This document shows positions 1 through 10,712 of a stretch of 64,000 nt of DNA, piece by piece. Position 1 is the first letter of the stretch. The number at the start of each line of letters is the position of its first letter. This stretch comes from Lithobates sylvaticus (Eukaryota; Chordata; Amphibia; Anura; Ranidae), in assembly GCA_028564925.1 (NCBI GenBank), contig CM053029.1, positions 582,245,239-582,309,238 of the forward strand, written 5' to 3'. The notes beneath the pieces were generated by a model that had not been told where the DNA came from, ran no database searches, and saw only the letters and a program-made list of their open reading frames with translations. Both the position numbers and the translations under genes were made by a program.

Positions 1-60
1 TTTCCAGCAGTGCCCTCTTACATCAGGGTCCCCACCAGAGTGCCCCCTCAAATCAGGGTC
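1..60. repeat. Fragment of a TCAGGGTC minisatellite
   Basis: Two degenerate units of the form gtgccc-cc-acatcagggtcc are visible. The same wording recurs as a longer array near 35345-35650 inside a hAT-like element, so this is probably the edge of a related element cut by the window start. Confidence 0.4.
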
Positions 61-82
61 GTGACCAGAGAGTGAATTAGAA

Positions 83-1046
83 CAGTTTTTCCCAACCTTT
101 TTTCAGTGAAGGCACCCTTTAAAATTATGGACAATTTCGAGGCACCCCATTCTAAAATGTAAAAAAATTAAAATATAAAAACCAAACCTAATAGTTTTAC
201 ATAATTCAGCAACATCCACACACATCGGACACCCAACATTAGAGGTGGTTTATTCTTCCAAATCAAATACACCAATGCTCACTGGTACTGACTAGTATTA
301 CAATGTTTCTCTTCTCCCTCAGTTTCCCTTCTTCATTTAGCTAATGTGACCCCAGCGCTGACAGAGAGGGGCAGGTGAGGGGTAAACAAAGATGTTGTGC
401 AGGCTCCTGACATCCCTCATAACAACCAATGATGTTATTGGTTGTTAGGACGCCGGTGGCTAGAAGGTTGTGATAAGAAGGGAAGAAAACAGCTGCACAC
501 CTGCGTCCATCCAATGAGTTTATTGAGTATCCTGCCACCAGGACCATGGCACAGACCAAGGAGATGACGTGTTTCACACATACATTGTGCTTCTTCAAAA
601 CCCGAGAAGGTTGTAATGGGGCACATTAAAAATAGGATTTTTATAACAGCTTACATGTAAAATCCTTTTCTTGGAGTACATCACAGGACACAGAGGTCCC
701 TCCCCTCCTTTTGAGATATGTATATATTGCTTTGCTACAAAAACTGAGCTACTCCCGGTATGGGAGGGGTTATATAGGGAGGGGGACTTCCTGTTTCCTT
801 TTTGGTTATACCAGTGTCCATTCACCTAAAGGTGGCCTATAACCCGCATAGTTATTACTATGGTGCTCTGTGTCCCGTGACGTACGATATAGAAAACCTG
901 TGGCTTTGTGTAACTAAAAGGCAGGCTTGATCCACCAGTTTATTTGTATACAATTTTTGGGCAATTTTCAGGCATTTTTCCAAGGCACCCCTGAAGAAAC
1001 CTGAAGGCACCCCAGGGTGCCTGGGCACCCTGGTTGAAAAAGGCTG
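83..1046. mobile_element. hAT-like non-autonomous element, 964 bp, with 8-bp target duplication
   Basis: The ends are imperfect inverted repeats (CAGTTTTTCCCAACC at the left, GGTTGAAAAAGGCTG at the right). They are flanked by a perfect 8-bp duplication AATTAGAA at 75-82 and 1047-1054, which is the signature of the hAT superfamily. Phrases such as aaggcaccc recur just inside both ends. No transposase is encoded. The interior holds other repeat matter, including a hammerhead-like motif near 566-598 on the minus strand. Confidence 0.75.
566..598 (-). ncRNA. Decayed hammerhead ribozyme-like motif
   Basis: Read on the minus strand the order is TTGAAGA, then a 5-bp stem GCACA/TGTGT around a 5-base loop, then GAAACACGTC. 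The hammerhead consensus is CUGANGA, stem II, GAAA, stem III, NUH. One core base differs (C3 to T) and stem I is poor, so this is probably an inactive relic. Confidence 0.4.
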
Positions 1047-1054
1047 AATTAGAA

Positions 1055-1984
1055 GCTTTGTCGTGTCATGGGTTAGGAAGGGGCGTATTTTGGAGATGTT
1101 GTGGAGGTTGAGGCGACAAGCTTTGGAAAGTGATTGGACATGGGGCCAAAAGTAGAGTTAGGATAACACCTAGCACCCTGGCATGTGGGGATGGGTTGAT
1201 GGTTGTGACATTGATCTTGACAGAGAAGTCAGGGGAAGAGACACGTGGGGGAGGAAATATTATGTTTAAAATAAATTCTATGACAAAAGCCAATGGAAAG
1301 AATACTTTCAATTCACTTGAGAAGAATACATTATATGCTATACCCAACTGCTAACGTTTCCAAATTTAGAAAATGTAATCTATATACATGACTCAGAAAA
1401 TCTCCCTTTAATCTCCGAGACACATGTCTGAATGTAAACCATGACAGTGGCCCTGCAAATGGATAGCACATGACGGCCTGGGCTGGGGGAATTGGACGAC
1501 AGTTCAGCTGTTTCCTTCTGCTGCCAGTACACCACACAGTAGACTTTCCGGCATTGCGCTCAAGGGGGAAAAGTCGATTAAAATGCAACCGTCCCAATTC
1601 TAGTGAAAGTCACTGATCATCAAGAATTGCCATTCATTTTACTGTATGTGCATTTAAACTGTAGAATGACATGCTGACAAAATGCATTTAAAAGGCCATG
1701 TCCGTCAAATCCCATTTGAAGAATGATGGTGACTAAGTACATGGATAATCTGACCTTCTATTAAACCTTATTAAGATTGTTGACATTTCTTTTATTGTGT
1801 CTTTGGCTGTTATAAGCCCTGCCCCGAGCAGTGTTCAGTGCATTGGTTCAGTGCTTCTATTAGCTGAAGCTAGTCCTATTCTCTCTGCAAGGTGCCTTTT
1901 TCCTAGTATATCACCGCAATTAAAATTGTTTAACAAAATCACAGCTAATATTAAAATCTATTAGGTAGGGATAAATAGATAGAT
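1055..1984. other. Non-coding stretch, LINE edge then nothing recognisable
   Basis: After the LINE similarity fades near 1260, the remaining sequence is AT-rich, with no long frame, no tandem repeat and no copy elsewhere in the window that I could see. Confidence 0.5.
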
Positions 1985-2855
1985 GTTATTTATTATTGGT
2001 ATTTATATAGCGCAGGCAATTTACGAAGTGCTTTACATATATATTACACTTTCACATTAGTCCCTGCCCTCAAGGAGCTTACAATCTAAGGTTCCTAACT
2101 CACAAACAAAAATACACATACTTGGGGCCAATTTAGACTGAAGCCAATTAAATTACCAGCAGTGGCGGAACTACCAGGGTTGCGCTTGTGACTGGGCCCT
2201 GGTGTTCTGCCACCAAAAGGGAATGGGGGGGCGCTGTGGGACCGTAAGGCTTAGTACACACTGCTGCAACCCCAAAGACATGCAATTTCTTTGTGACTTG
2301 CTTGCAATTTCCTTGCAACTTCCTTGCAACTTGCTTGTGATTTCCCTGTGACTTCCTTGTGACTTCTGCAATTTAACATTGCAATAATAGTGCTCAAATC
2401 ACACTAAAGTCGCAGAAAAGTAGTCTTCTTGAGTTGCATTGATCAAGATGGCACCCGTTGAAATGAATGTGTTTGGCTTTGTAATGCTACTCTGTTAGTC
2501 GCAGTGTGAAAAGGGGCTCATAAAAGGGCCCTGCGATGGGTGTAAAGGTCCCCAGGATCAGTGGGAAGGGCCCTAGGCTCGGAGGAAAGTGCCCCAGGCT
2601 TGGAAGGGAGGTTCCCTGGACCAAAAGAAAGTACCCTGGGACCGGTGGAAAGGGTCCTGGCGGTCAGGGGGGCCTTTGTGGTTTCTTGCTTCAGGGGCCT
2701 GAAGGTTCTAGTTACGCCCCTGCCTACCAGCTTTGGAGTCCTTGGAGCATGGGAGGTAACCAGAGTACCTGGAGGTACCCACACAAGTAAAGGGAGAACA
2801 AGCAGTAGTGTCGTGGTTGGGATTCGAACCAATGGCCACAGTGCTGCTAGGCAGA
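1985..2855 (-). repeat. L2-like retroelement 3' end, split by a hAT-like element
   Basis: The left part (1985-2159) reads tttatatagcgcaggcaatt, then ccctgccctcaaggagctta. This is the reverse complement of the 3' end typical of L2-related elements, where the 3' terminus ends in gcgctatataaa plus a short tandem tail. The right part (2723-2855) continues as ctttggagtc, then gtacctggaggtacccaca, then ttgggattcgaacca. The two halves join naturally once the element at 2160-2722 is set aside. Confidence 0.5.
2160..2722. mobile_element. hAT-like non-autonomous element nested in an older repeat
   Basis: The termini are CAGTGGCGGAACTA and TAGTTACGCCCCTG, imperfect inverted repeats with the CAG...CTG ends common in hAT elements. 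The 8-bp flanks are ATTACCAG (2152-2159) and CCTACCAG (2723-2730), six of eight matching. The interior carries short tandem G-rich units (ggtcccc, ggaaag) at about 2540-2690. The frames open across it (for example complement 2518-2943) come from this tandem G/C-rich composition and are not genes. Confidence 0.6.
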
Positions 2856-2857
2856 AG

Positions 2858-2885
2858 ATAGATAAATAGATAGATAGATAGATAC
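2858..2885. repeat. GATA microsatellite
   Basis: Runs of agat/gata units with slight interruption directly follow the retroelement 3' region and may be its tail. Confidence 0.8.
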
Positions 2886-3231
2886 TTTTTTTCTTTAAAG
2901 TGTAACTAGACTGAACATATAAAAAAACTGTGAGCTCTTTCATGCAGCAGAGACTTGCTATGTCTCTTGTACAATAGCACTTACTTATCTGCCCATTTAC
3001 AGTCCTCTATTGAATGCACACTGAGCTGTGCATGCTTAGCTCAATGTGTTTTACCGCCACACTCTGGCTGTGCTGAAATTACTGACTTCTATACGCATGT
3101 GTGAGATGAGGTCACTTCCCCCTTCTGGCCAATCAGGAAGCTGAAAATTAAGCACCCAGAAGAAGCCAGGGAGAAGATGACAGTGGCCAATGAGGGATGT
3201 GACTGCCACATTACTGGATGTATTTTTGGGG

Positions 3232-3645
3232 GTTTATGTGTGAGGCCCATTTACACTAGCAGTTGGGGGGAGGCATTAAAATACGCAGTTAAGATGCATT
3301 TTTAGCACCCCCCCCCCCACCAAGCTGCAATGACAGTGGACAGGAGTGTTTACATGTCGCCGGCGCGATACTTCTCTTCGGCAAAAACTATCTAACATGT
3401 TGCAATCAGTCGGCACCAAGCCCACTGAATGTGGCCCATTCAAGCAAATGGGGAATTGCCACAAATGCCCCACAACCACGTGCAATGCATTCAGTTGCTG
3501 CAGGTCTGTTCAGAAAAAATGGCGTTAAAACAGGAAGTGAGGAGACATCACCTCACATCGTTATCGCCTGTCATTCTCCTCTAGATGTGGGTTGCTCTTC
3601 AGAGGAAAGGCGGGCTTAGATGTGGGTCTAAACCTAGCCTAAGGG
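3232..3645. repeat. Possible non-autonomous DNA transposon
   Basis: The segment starts with ggcccatttacactagcag and ends with gggtctaaacctagcctaag, wording typical of short DNA-transposon ends. The inverted repeat is weak and no clear target duplication was found. A short poly-C run lies at about 3309-3319. Confidence 0.3.
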
Positions 3646-4474
3646 TTCAAGGGTTAAATGCTCATTTAGTCTAGGGGTACACGAAAAAAGGTGTAAATCT
3701 TGCCTTATTCCTCACTCCATCAGGGTCTCTCCATCCATGTGACCAGTCCCACAAAGTCCCTTCTTCATAGGGCACTTTGAACCTCGGATTCCTTGTGTGC
3801 AATGCAGGGTTAATAATTCGACACTGTATGTGATGACACAGAAAAACTACCCACCTACAGCCTGGAGCTTGGGGCAGACCATTGCAGTGCAGGGGACCAA
3901 CTGCAAGAGTACATTTTATCTAATTCTATGTTTTAGCAGAGCACCTTTCTTTCAAAGGAATGGTCCACTCAAAACTGACTCGTTGGTTACTTAAAGTAAC
4001 CAATAAATTAAGTCACACTGCTACCTTGCCTACAGTAAATATACAGAACCAGAGTGTAAAGTGACCATATCAGTATTTCTGGAGACCAATGATGTTTTTT
4101 AGAGCCTTGTCCATATGGAAACTAGAAGCTGTAGATGCTGTAATTGGACCCAGACCCAATATTATGTTCTCACACCATCCTATTCTTTGACATCATGTAC
4201 TTCACTGCAGCAATCTGCAAATTCTTGCTTGTAGAGATATGTATTCTAGATAACCAGAAAGAAACTTTTACTAAACATTTTACAGCAGAATAGAACTGAA
4301 CTGCACATAAGACGGGGAACTCGAGCAGCAGCACAGTGCTACACTGATATATTTTAATTTCACGTGACCTACAGCTGTCTAAAATATTATAAGTACACCT
4401 CCTAATAACTAGAGAGGGAGCTTCTTTTGCACCTCTTGTCCAACACCCCTGGTTGTGGTGACAGGAGGTACGAG
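3646..4474. other. Non-coding stretch, nothing recognisable
   Basis: There is no repeat internal to the window, no tandem array and no coding-like frame with recognisable motifs. The 174-codon minus-strand frame at 4170-4694 overlaps the MITE at 4483-4634 and shows no known domain. Confidence 0.5.
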
Positions 4475-4482
4475 GACACAAG

Positions 4483-4634
4483 CAGTGCTGGAACAAGGCC
4501 AGGGTGCCAAGGGAAATGGCAAACTGCGCCCCCCCCCCTTCCTTTAGGGTTAGGGCCAGAGTGTCCACATCTCTGAAAAAAACCATTGCACCCAGGGCAG
4601 TCACCCTTCCTGCCCACTCCTTGTCCCAGCCCTG
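4483..4634. mobile_element. Short hAT-like MITE
   Basis: The ends CAGTGCTGGAACAAGG and CCTTGTCCCAGCCCTG are inverted repeats with two mismatches. The flanking octamers are GACACAAG (4475-4482) and GGCACGAG (4635-4642), six of eight identical. The element is 152 bp and has no coding capacity. Confidence 0.55.
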
Positions 4635-4679
4635 GGCACGAGGGCAAGTGTAGAAGGCTGCGTCCGCTGGTGTTTGCAG

Positions 4680-5010
4680 GATGTGGATGACCATGGATCA
4701 CCAAACAGCAACCAGGAACCAGAACACGGTAACACTTGATCAGCAGACAGAAGCGTAGTCACGACAAAAGCCAGAGGGTCATCGACAGCCGGGCAGCAAG
4801 GTACAGGATCCATAGGCAGAAGCAGGATACAAGCAAGGATCAATACACAGCTGGGCAGCAAGCTACAGGAGTATAGGATAGGAGTAGAGTCAGAGAACAA
4901 GCTGAGGTCAGAACAAGCAGGCAGGAATCCAGAGGCAGTTAAGGAGCAAGGCACGTTGGGCACGGGAAAGCAAATATAACAGATCAAGGCATAGGTAAAG
5001 AACTAGCTGA
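4680..5010. repeat. Degenerate GCAG/CAGGA-rich repeat
   Basis: Units such as gcagcaaggtacagga and gcagcaagctacagga recur about 60 bp apart, with other agcagg/ggcag phrases between them. This looks like the remnant of a larger dispersed repeat, and I cannot assign a family. Confidence 0.35.
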
Positions 5011-5587
5011 AGACCACTTAACAATCTGTTCATGTCATGAGTGCACATGAATGTGCCAATGCCAATGCCCATCTTGTAGTGAGCCTGTGTTGGAAGTATG
5101 AACAGGACATGAGCATGCATTCTTTTTGTAGTTCCAATACATATTTGGATTTTCTTACAGGGCCAAAGCTATGGAGGTAAAGGGGCTATAGGTATCCAAC
5201 CATGCCTCCCTGCTTTATTTTATTGAGAAATCACGTTGACCCCTGTTACCACCTTGAGTGAGAGCGGGTGCTTTGTGTAGCATCTACTACCGGGAATCCA
5301 TCGACCTTAGCTCAGGCATGCAAGCAGGAGGGTGTGCTTAGCTGAGGAAGCCCCTCCTTCAGGAGAAAGAAAAACAATTATCAACGAAGACTCCTGGGGT
5401 GTATGACATTATTTTTGCCTAGGCCAGAAACCAGGAAGCAACTGAAGAAATGTAAAAAAAAAAAAAAGTTTAAAACAAGTAAATACAATAAAACGTATTA
5501 TATATTTACAATACTAATGCCAGCAGCATAAGGATTAAAAATGGTTAATGTTGACTGAGAGTTTGTTCCGCTTTAAGTCCTTTATTA
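5011..5587. other. Non-coding stretch
   Basis: No gene was recognised. Near 5340-5375 gctgaggaag is followed by ggagaaagaaa, which faintly recalls the hammerhead core but lacks a convincing cleavage segment. Confidence 0.4.
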
Positions 5588-5818
5588 GAAAAATAATAAT
5601 AATAATAATAATAATATTAATATAATCATCGTTATTATTATTCATGTTATTCATATTATTCATATTATTAGTATTATTATTATTATTATTATTATTAATA
5701 ATAATAATAATAATAATATCATTATTATTATTATTTTATTATTGCTATGATTAGTATGATTATTAATAATAATAATCATAATAATAATAATAGTAATAAT
5801 ATTATTATTATTATTATA
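5588..5818. repeat. AAT/ATT microsatellite, about 230 bp
   Basis: Long imperfect runs of aat and tta units switch strand phase several times. The array adjoins a LINE 3' end at 5812-5905, and L2-type elements in this window end in TAA repeats, so the microsatellite probably grew from a LINE tail. Confidence 0.85.
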
Positions 5819-5905
5819 CAGGATTTATATGGGGCCAACAGTTTGTGCAGTGCTTTGCAAAATAAAAAGGAGACAGTACAGTTACAATACAATTCAATAC
5901 AAGAA
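5812..5905 (-). repeat. L2/CR1-type LINE 3' end
   Basis: The phrases acaggatttatat, ggccaacag and gcagtgctttg followed by acattacag-like sequence match the minus-strand LINE terminus at 57575-57645. Only the terminus remains. Confidence 0.55.
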
Positions 5906-6769
5906 AGTTTCATAAAAAATATTATACACTACACTTACTCTGGTTTGCGTCGCATCACATTTCTCTTGCTTGTTGACTACTGCTGCTTCTGTTCCCTTAG
6001 TAGTTATCATTGTGGAATTCTGGATGTTGCATATTCCCATACAGCGTGATTTTTTTAATCATATGCTTCTTGTCTCATTGAGAACAGCTTTATGCTGACG
6101 CATTCCACAGTATGTTCACTCTGTTATCTCGTACAATAAGAATGTTGATTGATATTCGAAAATTTGCTTTACCAGGCACCTCTGACCTATGTGGTTAAAG
6201 CCACAGTTCTGACATCTTGCAAGGACCTACACCAAGGCCACACCATGATACATACTGTATATACAGGGCACATATGTTTTTATTTTTTTTTTAAAGAAGG
6301 TTTTACCCCCTTAATGACCAGACAATTCTTTGCTATTTAGCACTCCACTATTTTAACTGGCAATTGCGCAGTCATGCAACACTGTACACAAATTCAATTT
6401 ATATAATTTTTTTCAAACAAATAAATCTTCCTTTTGGTGGTATTTGATCTCCACTGGGCTTTTATTTTTTATTATATAAACGAAAAAAAAAAACTAACTA
6501 ACATTTTAAAAAAAAAAATCATTCTTCATAAATTTAGGTCAAAATATCGTCTGCTACATTTCTTTGGTAAAAATAACCAAAATCAGTGTATATTATTTAG
6601 TCTGTGTGAAATTTATAGAATCTACAAACTATGGTATATATATTTGAAAACTAATCAATCCTGATGACGCCTCTCATTTCTTGTGGCCTGAAAATGCCAG
6701 GACAGTACAAATACCCCCCAAATGACCCCTTTTTGGAAAGTTATCAGAAACCATGAATCAGACTGAGAC
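5906..6769. other. AT-rich non-coding stretch
   Basis: The sequence is AT-rich with short poly-A and poly-T runs. No domain-bearing frame and no repeat shared with the rest of the window was seen. Confidence 0.5.
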
Positions 6770-7725
6770 AGAAGTACAGTTAAATCACACTTGTTTAATA
6801 ATAATAATAATAATAAAAAGGTAAACAGAGTAAAGGTTGTCAAAACATAGCCAGAGTTCAGGAACCGGAACGGATAGTCAGACAAGCCAAAACGTCAGGG
6901 AACACAGGAGAGCGTCTCTAGAGATGTGACCAAGGAGAAGGCAAAGATTATCTTGGCAGGATGGCTTAAAGTGGGGTTCCACTGCCTCCGTGTTTTTTTT
7001 TTCCGGTACATTAGAAATAATAAATTTTTTTAAAATTCTGACTCACGTCTCCCGTCCTTCCCGCTGTCATCCTTTAATTGTCCCCCCCAAGAGTGTAGTT
7101 ATAAAATCCCCGTACAGGGGTTTCATCTTGCCTGTGGGCATGTGAAACCCACAGGCATTCTCTTCTGGGATGCGCTGACGTGAATTTCCCATCATGCAAC
7201 GCCCCTTGTCGCAGATCTCGCGCATGCGCATCAGACACGTAGCGGAGTGCCGTTCACAGCTTCTGTTGCCATCACAACAGGCGGCGTCGTCGGAAGTCCC
7301 GCCCTGTTGTGATGGCAACAGAGATAATCGCGTCACTTCCTGTTTGGAAGTAACGCAATTCTAGCCCTCGGCGGTGCTCAAAGACTCCTGGGAAATGGTG
7401 ACTCGCATCTCCCAGGAGCCTTAGCAAACCTTGCCGCCGAGGGAAGTGACGTTTTTAGCCCGGGCTAGCGCAGAGGCAGATTTCGTGGGACCACCTAGCA
7501 ACAGGGAGAACTAGGTAAGTGACGTTTTTTTTTTAGGAGATTGCAGGCAGATATAAATAAACTTATAATTATGGGGGAAACACCACTTTAAGTAGTGAGG
7601 ACTGGCGAGCAGGATACCATCAACATGTGAGTCACTATGAAGAGATAGGAGCTGGCAATTAGCCGCCAGCTGAGCGGCCAGCTTTGAGAAGTAAGGGCTG
7701 AGCCCAGCCCTAACAAAGGTATTTG
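6770..7725. repeat. Dispersed repeat, copy 1, containing a TTAA-target insertion
   Basis: The outer parts (about 6940-6965 and 7592-7715) match 31476-31631: gaaggcaaagattatct, gacgagcagg-like sequence, gataggagctggcaatta, agctgagcggccagctt. In the second copy the two parts are contiguous across a single TTAA at 31504-31507. The homology is unrelated to any gene I recognise. A short TAATAA microsatellite sits at about 6798-6822. Confidence 0.6.
6966..7591. mobile_element. TTAA-target MITE (piggyBac-like), 5' copy
   Basis: The element is bounded by TTAA at 6966-6969 and 7588-7591, with inverted ends AAAGTGGGGTTCCACT and GGGGAAACACCACTTT. The related repeat at 31476-31631 shows the unoccupied site with one TTAA, so the target duplication is directly supported. 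piggyBac elements are the superfamily known for TTAA duplication. No transposase is present. The GC-rich interior contains an imperfect palindrome around ttgccatcacaacagg (about 7265-7320). Confidence 0.7.
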
Positions 7726-7929
7726 TTAAGAGGCATGGCAAGTTTTTTGAAGTTGTAATTTTTTTGCACCAATTTTTTGGAAAATTAAGTAAATATGCTG
7801 TGGGTGGGCGGCAAGCAGTTAAGCTATGTACAAGTGCATCCATATTTAATCCTAACCTGTAAATGATATGTACACACGTATATGTTCAGATCTGTAGTAC
7901 AGCAGGGAAATCTGGGAAATCCAAAAAAC

Positions 7930-8232
7930 ATGTAGGGGCTGATTTACTAAAGGCAAGTAGGTTGTATACTTTGCAAAATAATTTGCACTTTGCAAGGGAA
8001 TTTTCCCTTAGCTCGGTGAATGTGGTGAAAATTCTCTTTGCAAAGAATACCAAAGAATACCAAATTTACAAGTAAGAAAAAGAAAAAAAAAACATGTTTT
8101 GTTTGCACATCATTGGGCGATGGAAGTTAGCAGAGCTTCACCACATTCACTAAGCTAGAGGCAAATGCCCATGCAAAATGCTAATTCCTTTGCAAAGTAA
8201 ACAGCCTATTTCCCTTTAAGTTAACCCCATAG
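7930..8232. mobile_element. Hairpin MITE
   Basis: The left half (ggggctgatttactaaagg, then actttgcaaaataatttgca) and the right half (ttcctttgcaaagtaaacag, then ccctttaagttaacccc) are imperfect reverse complements, as are the central phrases gaatgtggtgaa and ttcaccacattc. The fold-back structure without coding capacity is typical of a MITE. The target duplication is not clear. Confidence 0.5.
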
Positions 8233-9399
8233 TATACCGGTGGAGCAACTTATGGAATATCTAAAGCCAAAACTTTTTTTTTCGTTTTATATGTTGTAGG
8301 ATATGGTTGAAACCCATGTAAAGCTTTGGAGGGTTTTGTTTTGTCTCATTTGAGAAGTTACTTTTTACTTGTCTTGTAGACACAATAGGAAGTAAGAGGA
8401 AATCTCTCCAAACCAATTAAAAAGTCTTCCATCTATTCCTGTTCTGGTGACAAAACAACATTTTGGATTTTCTCTCACTTTAAGTCTTGGTAACAATAGT
8501 TATGAAAGGCAAACAGAGAGACTGAATGGTCCTTGCAGGAACGTTGGCAGCAATAAAAAACCTGACAGGGGTTCTTGCCTTTCCTCACTCCATCCAAAAC
8601 TAAAAAATAGTTTAGGTTTTAAAAACGAGCTCACAAACCCACACATCTTGGAGGATCAAAAGGTCAAAAGTTGTCTTCTAGTCTATGAGGCTGTCATCTT
8701 TTTACACAATGTAAGGTCCAGATTTTTTATCATTGGACCCTGTAGGCACACAACCTTCAGGACTGAAAGGAACAACTACATTCCCCATTTTCCTCTTCCA
8801 ACTTGGATCAACTCCATGGCATAGAACATTTTTGTTTTATTAGTCCTTATGTCACTTTTTAGGACAATAACCAGGAGTATACCACCACATGCTCAAATAC
8901 TAGAAATACGAATTTCCAAGCGAAACCCGGAATAACACAAAAATAACTTTAACGGTGGTTGGTCTCTAAAAAAAAAAAAAAAAAACAACACTTAAACATG
9001 CATAGTAAAACATCAGCTTTATTGATGGCAAGCATAAAGGGCAGGTGGCTATAACCCAGCTGTGGCCTTTAGCTTACAGATGTCACCCTGGTTTCAGCAG
9101 ACTGGATCGTGCAGATCGCTTCCTTTCTCCCACTATGGAGTCCGTCTTTACTCAGGTAGATACCCCAAAAGAAAAAAGACTGGCCATAGTGTAATATTGC
9201 CTACATGTATATTTATTAAGATGAGGTATTGCACTTACATCTATGATGAAAATGGTATGCGTTAAAAGAGATGCCGGCCAGCATAAACAAATGGAGCCCG
9301 TCCTCCTGGTACGATCGCGTGGTGACGTCACTACGTGCCTTCCTCCAGACCCGCTTCGTCATACGTGACGTTGTCAATGGGGAACTGGCAACGTAGTGA
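8233..9399. other. Non-coding stretch before the LINE
   Basis: No recognisable gene. The 125-codon frame at 8447-8824 has no known domain. A poly-A run lies at about 8969-8986. Near 9320-9410 the near-palindromic gtgacgtcactacgtg is followed by tacgtgacg, acgtagtgacgtg and a return to GC-rich sequence, which may mark the edge of the LINE leader or of another repeat. Confidence 0.4.
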
Positions 9400-9666
9400 C
9401 GTGCTGTCAGTAGCTCCGCAGCCTCGTCGACAGCTCCGGCCTTTTTGCAGGCCAGCATTACCTGATCCTTGCAGGCCTTGAGGCGGCATCCGTGCCCTCC
9501 CCCCCCCAGGCACGGGGACCGGGTACGCGACCCCCCGGCCCCTCTCAATCACCCTACCTTCCTCAGCGCCGCCATCACCGCCGCTCCTCCCGCCGCTTCT
9601 CCCGGCCCGCCAGTCGCGCCGGGTAGGCGGGCAGGAAACACCGCGGCTCCGGCCTAGTCCGGCCGG

Positions 9667-10008
9667 CGCCGGATCACCGCTCCGTCGCCCGAAGCTGCCC
9701 CGCAGCCAGCACCCACACCGGGTACCCACGTCCATCGGACCCCCCCCCCTCATCCACGACCGCCTCCTCTCCCACTGGGCAGCCAAGACCAGGCTAACCC
9801 GTGGCTCCGGCCTAGTCGGCGGCCATCTTGGTCCACCCAGGCTCACCGCTCCGTCGCCCGAAGCCCCCCCGCAGCCAGCACCCACACCGGGTACCCACGG
9901 CCATCGGACCCCCCCCCCCTCATCCACGACCGCCTCCTCTCCCACTGGGCAGCCAAGACCAGGCTAACCCGTGGCTCCGGCCTAGTCGGCGGCCATCTTG
10001 GTCCACCC
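9667..10008 (+). repeat. Two tandem 170-bp leader monomers
   Basis: Two near-identical direct units of about 170 bp are present, with a partial third edge at about 9645-9660 (ggctccggcctagtc). Each includes a run of eight to ten C and the phrase cggcggccatcttgg. The GCCATCTTGG phrase resembles a YY1 core site (CCAT on a CGGCCATCTT background), which is a known LINE promoter factor in mammals; its use here is inference. Confidence 0.75.
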
Positions 10009-10664
10009 AGGCCACCCAGATTCAGCCAGGATATCACCAGGACCCCCAGGACCCCCCAGCAGGTGTCAACAGGAACTGCTCCAATTCAGGTCAGTCACCT
10101 GGGTGGGCATCATCCACAGCCGCTGTCACCTCTGCTCTAGCTGGCTAGACGAGGAAGAGGGCGGCTGCGGCTGAGACACAGCCCACGCCATCCCACCTCT
10201 CACCTACCCTTATTGCCTTTCTGGAAGCCGGTGGGCCCTTCCCTCTCAGAACACCACTACCGTAGCAACCAGACTTCACCGCAGAGGCACCAGGTCGCAC
10301 AGCAAGCGCCGCTGGGATTATCCCCTAATCAGGTAAGTTCCCGGTTACCCCCCCCCCCATTAGTTGTTGATCCAGGGCCCTGTGGTCCGATCGCCCTCGG
10401 GGGTCAGGAAGGAATTTTTTCCCCCACTGAGCGATTGGCCGGCACAGTTAGGGGTTTTTTGCCTTCCTCTGGATCAAACGGGAGGGCGGTAGGTTCAACA
10501 GGCCCCCATCACACCCTCCGGGACGATTCGCATCAGTACAAGATACCTCAGCGGTCACCATCAGTATCCTCCTGGTCCAGGATCGGTACTACAAGCAGAG
10601 CCAGCTGGAACAGCCAGAAATTAGCGACTCGCCAACTACATCCTTCCATATAGGGCACTACACG

Positions 10665-10712
10665 ATCAACTTGCGCGCTTACAAATAGCTGTAACACGGC
10701 GGCAAGTCTGAT
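10665..10712 (+). repeat. Diverged copy of an ORF2 segment inside the LINE leader
   Basis: The 20-mer atcaacttgcgcgcttacaa and, eight bases later, acacggcggcaag both recur at 13398-13449 in ORF2, nine bases apart there. In the matching frame both copies encode QLARLQ. This is an internal duplication within the LINE. Confidence 0.75.

Larger units (their letters stand above)
62..1260 (-). repeat. L2/CR1-type LINE ORF2 fragment, split by a hAT-like element
   Basis: On the minus strand 1066-1260 encodes a segment containing ARVLGVILTLLL and ITFQSLSP, which corresponds to the region C-terminal to the reverse transcriptase in L2-type LINEs (the TRVLGVTLDSDLSF-like stretch). The DNA also matches the minus-strand LINE at 58240-58345 (gtgaattagaa, then aaaggggcgtatt). 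The homology is interrupted exactly at AATTAGAA by the hAT-like element at 83-1046, so the LINE piece is the older layer. It is a short, degraded fragment without coding capacity. Confidence 0.6.

Noticed and set aside
4170-4694. 174-codon minus-strand frame
   Set aside because: It runs through a 152-bp hAT-type MITE with an 8-bp duplication and has no recognisable motif.
5340-5390. Hammerhead-like motif (gctgaggaag, ggagaaagaaa)
   Set aside because: There is no paired stem I and no cleavage-site segment; the similarity is too weak.
8447-8824. 125-codon plus-strand frame as a possible host exon
   Set aside because: No domain, no plausible splice context and no second exon were seen; the sequence looks like ordinary repeat-derived DNA.
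10213-10653. 146-codon frame as a LINE ORF1
   Set aside because: It has no coiled coil, RNA-recognition or zinc-knuckle pattern and lies in a GC-rich leader.
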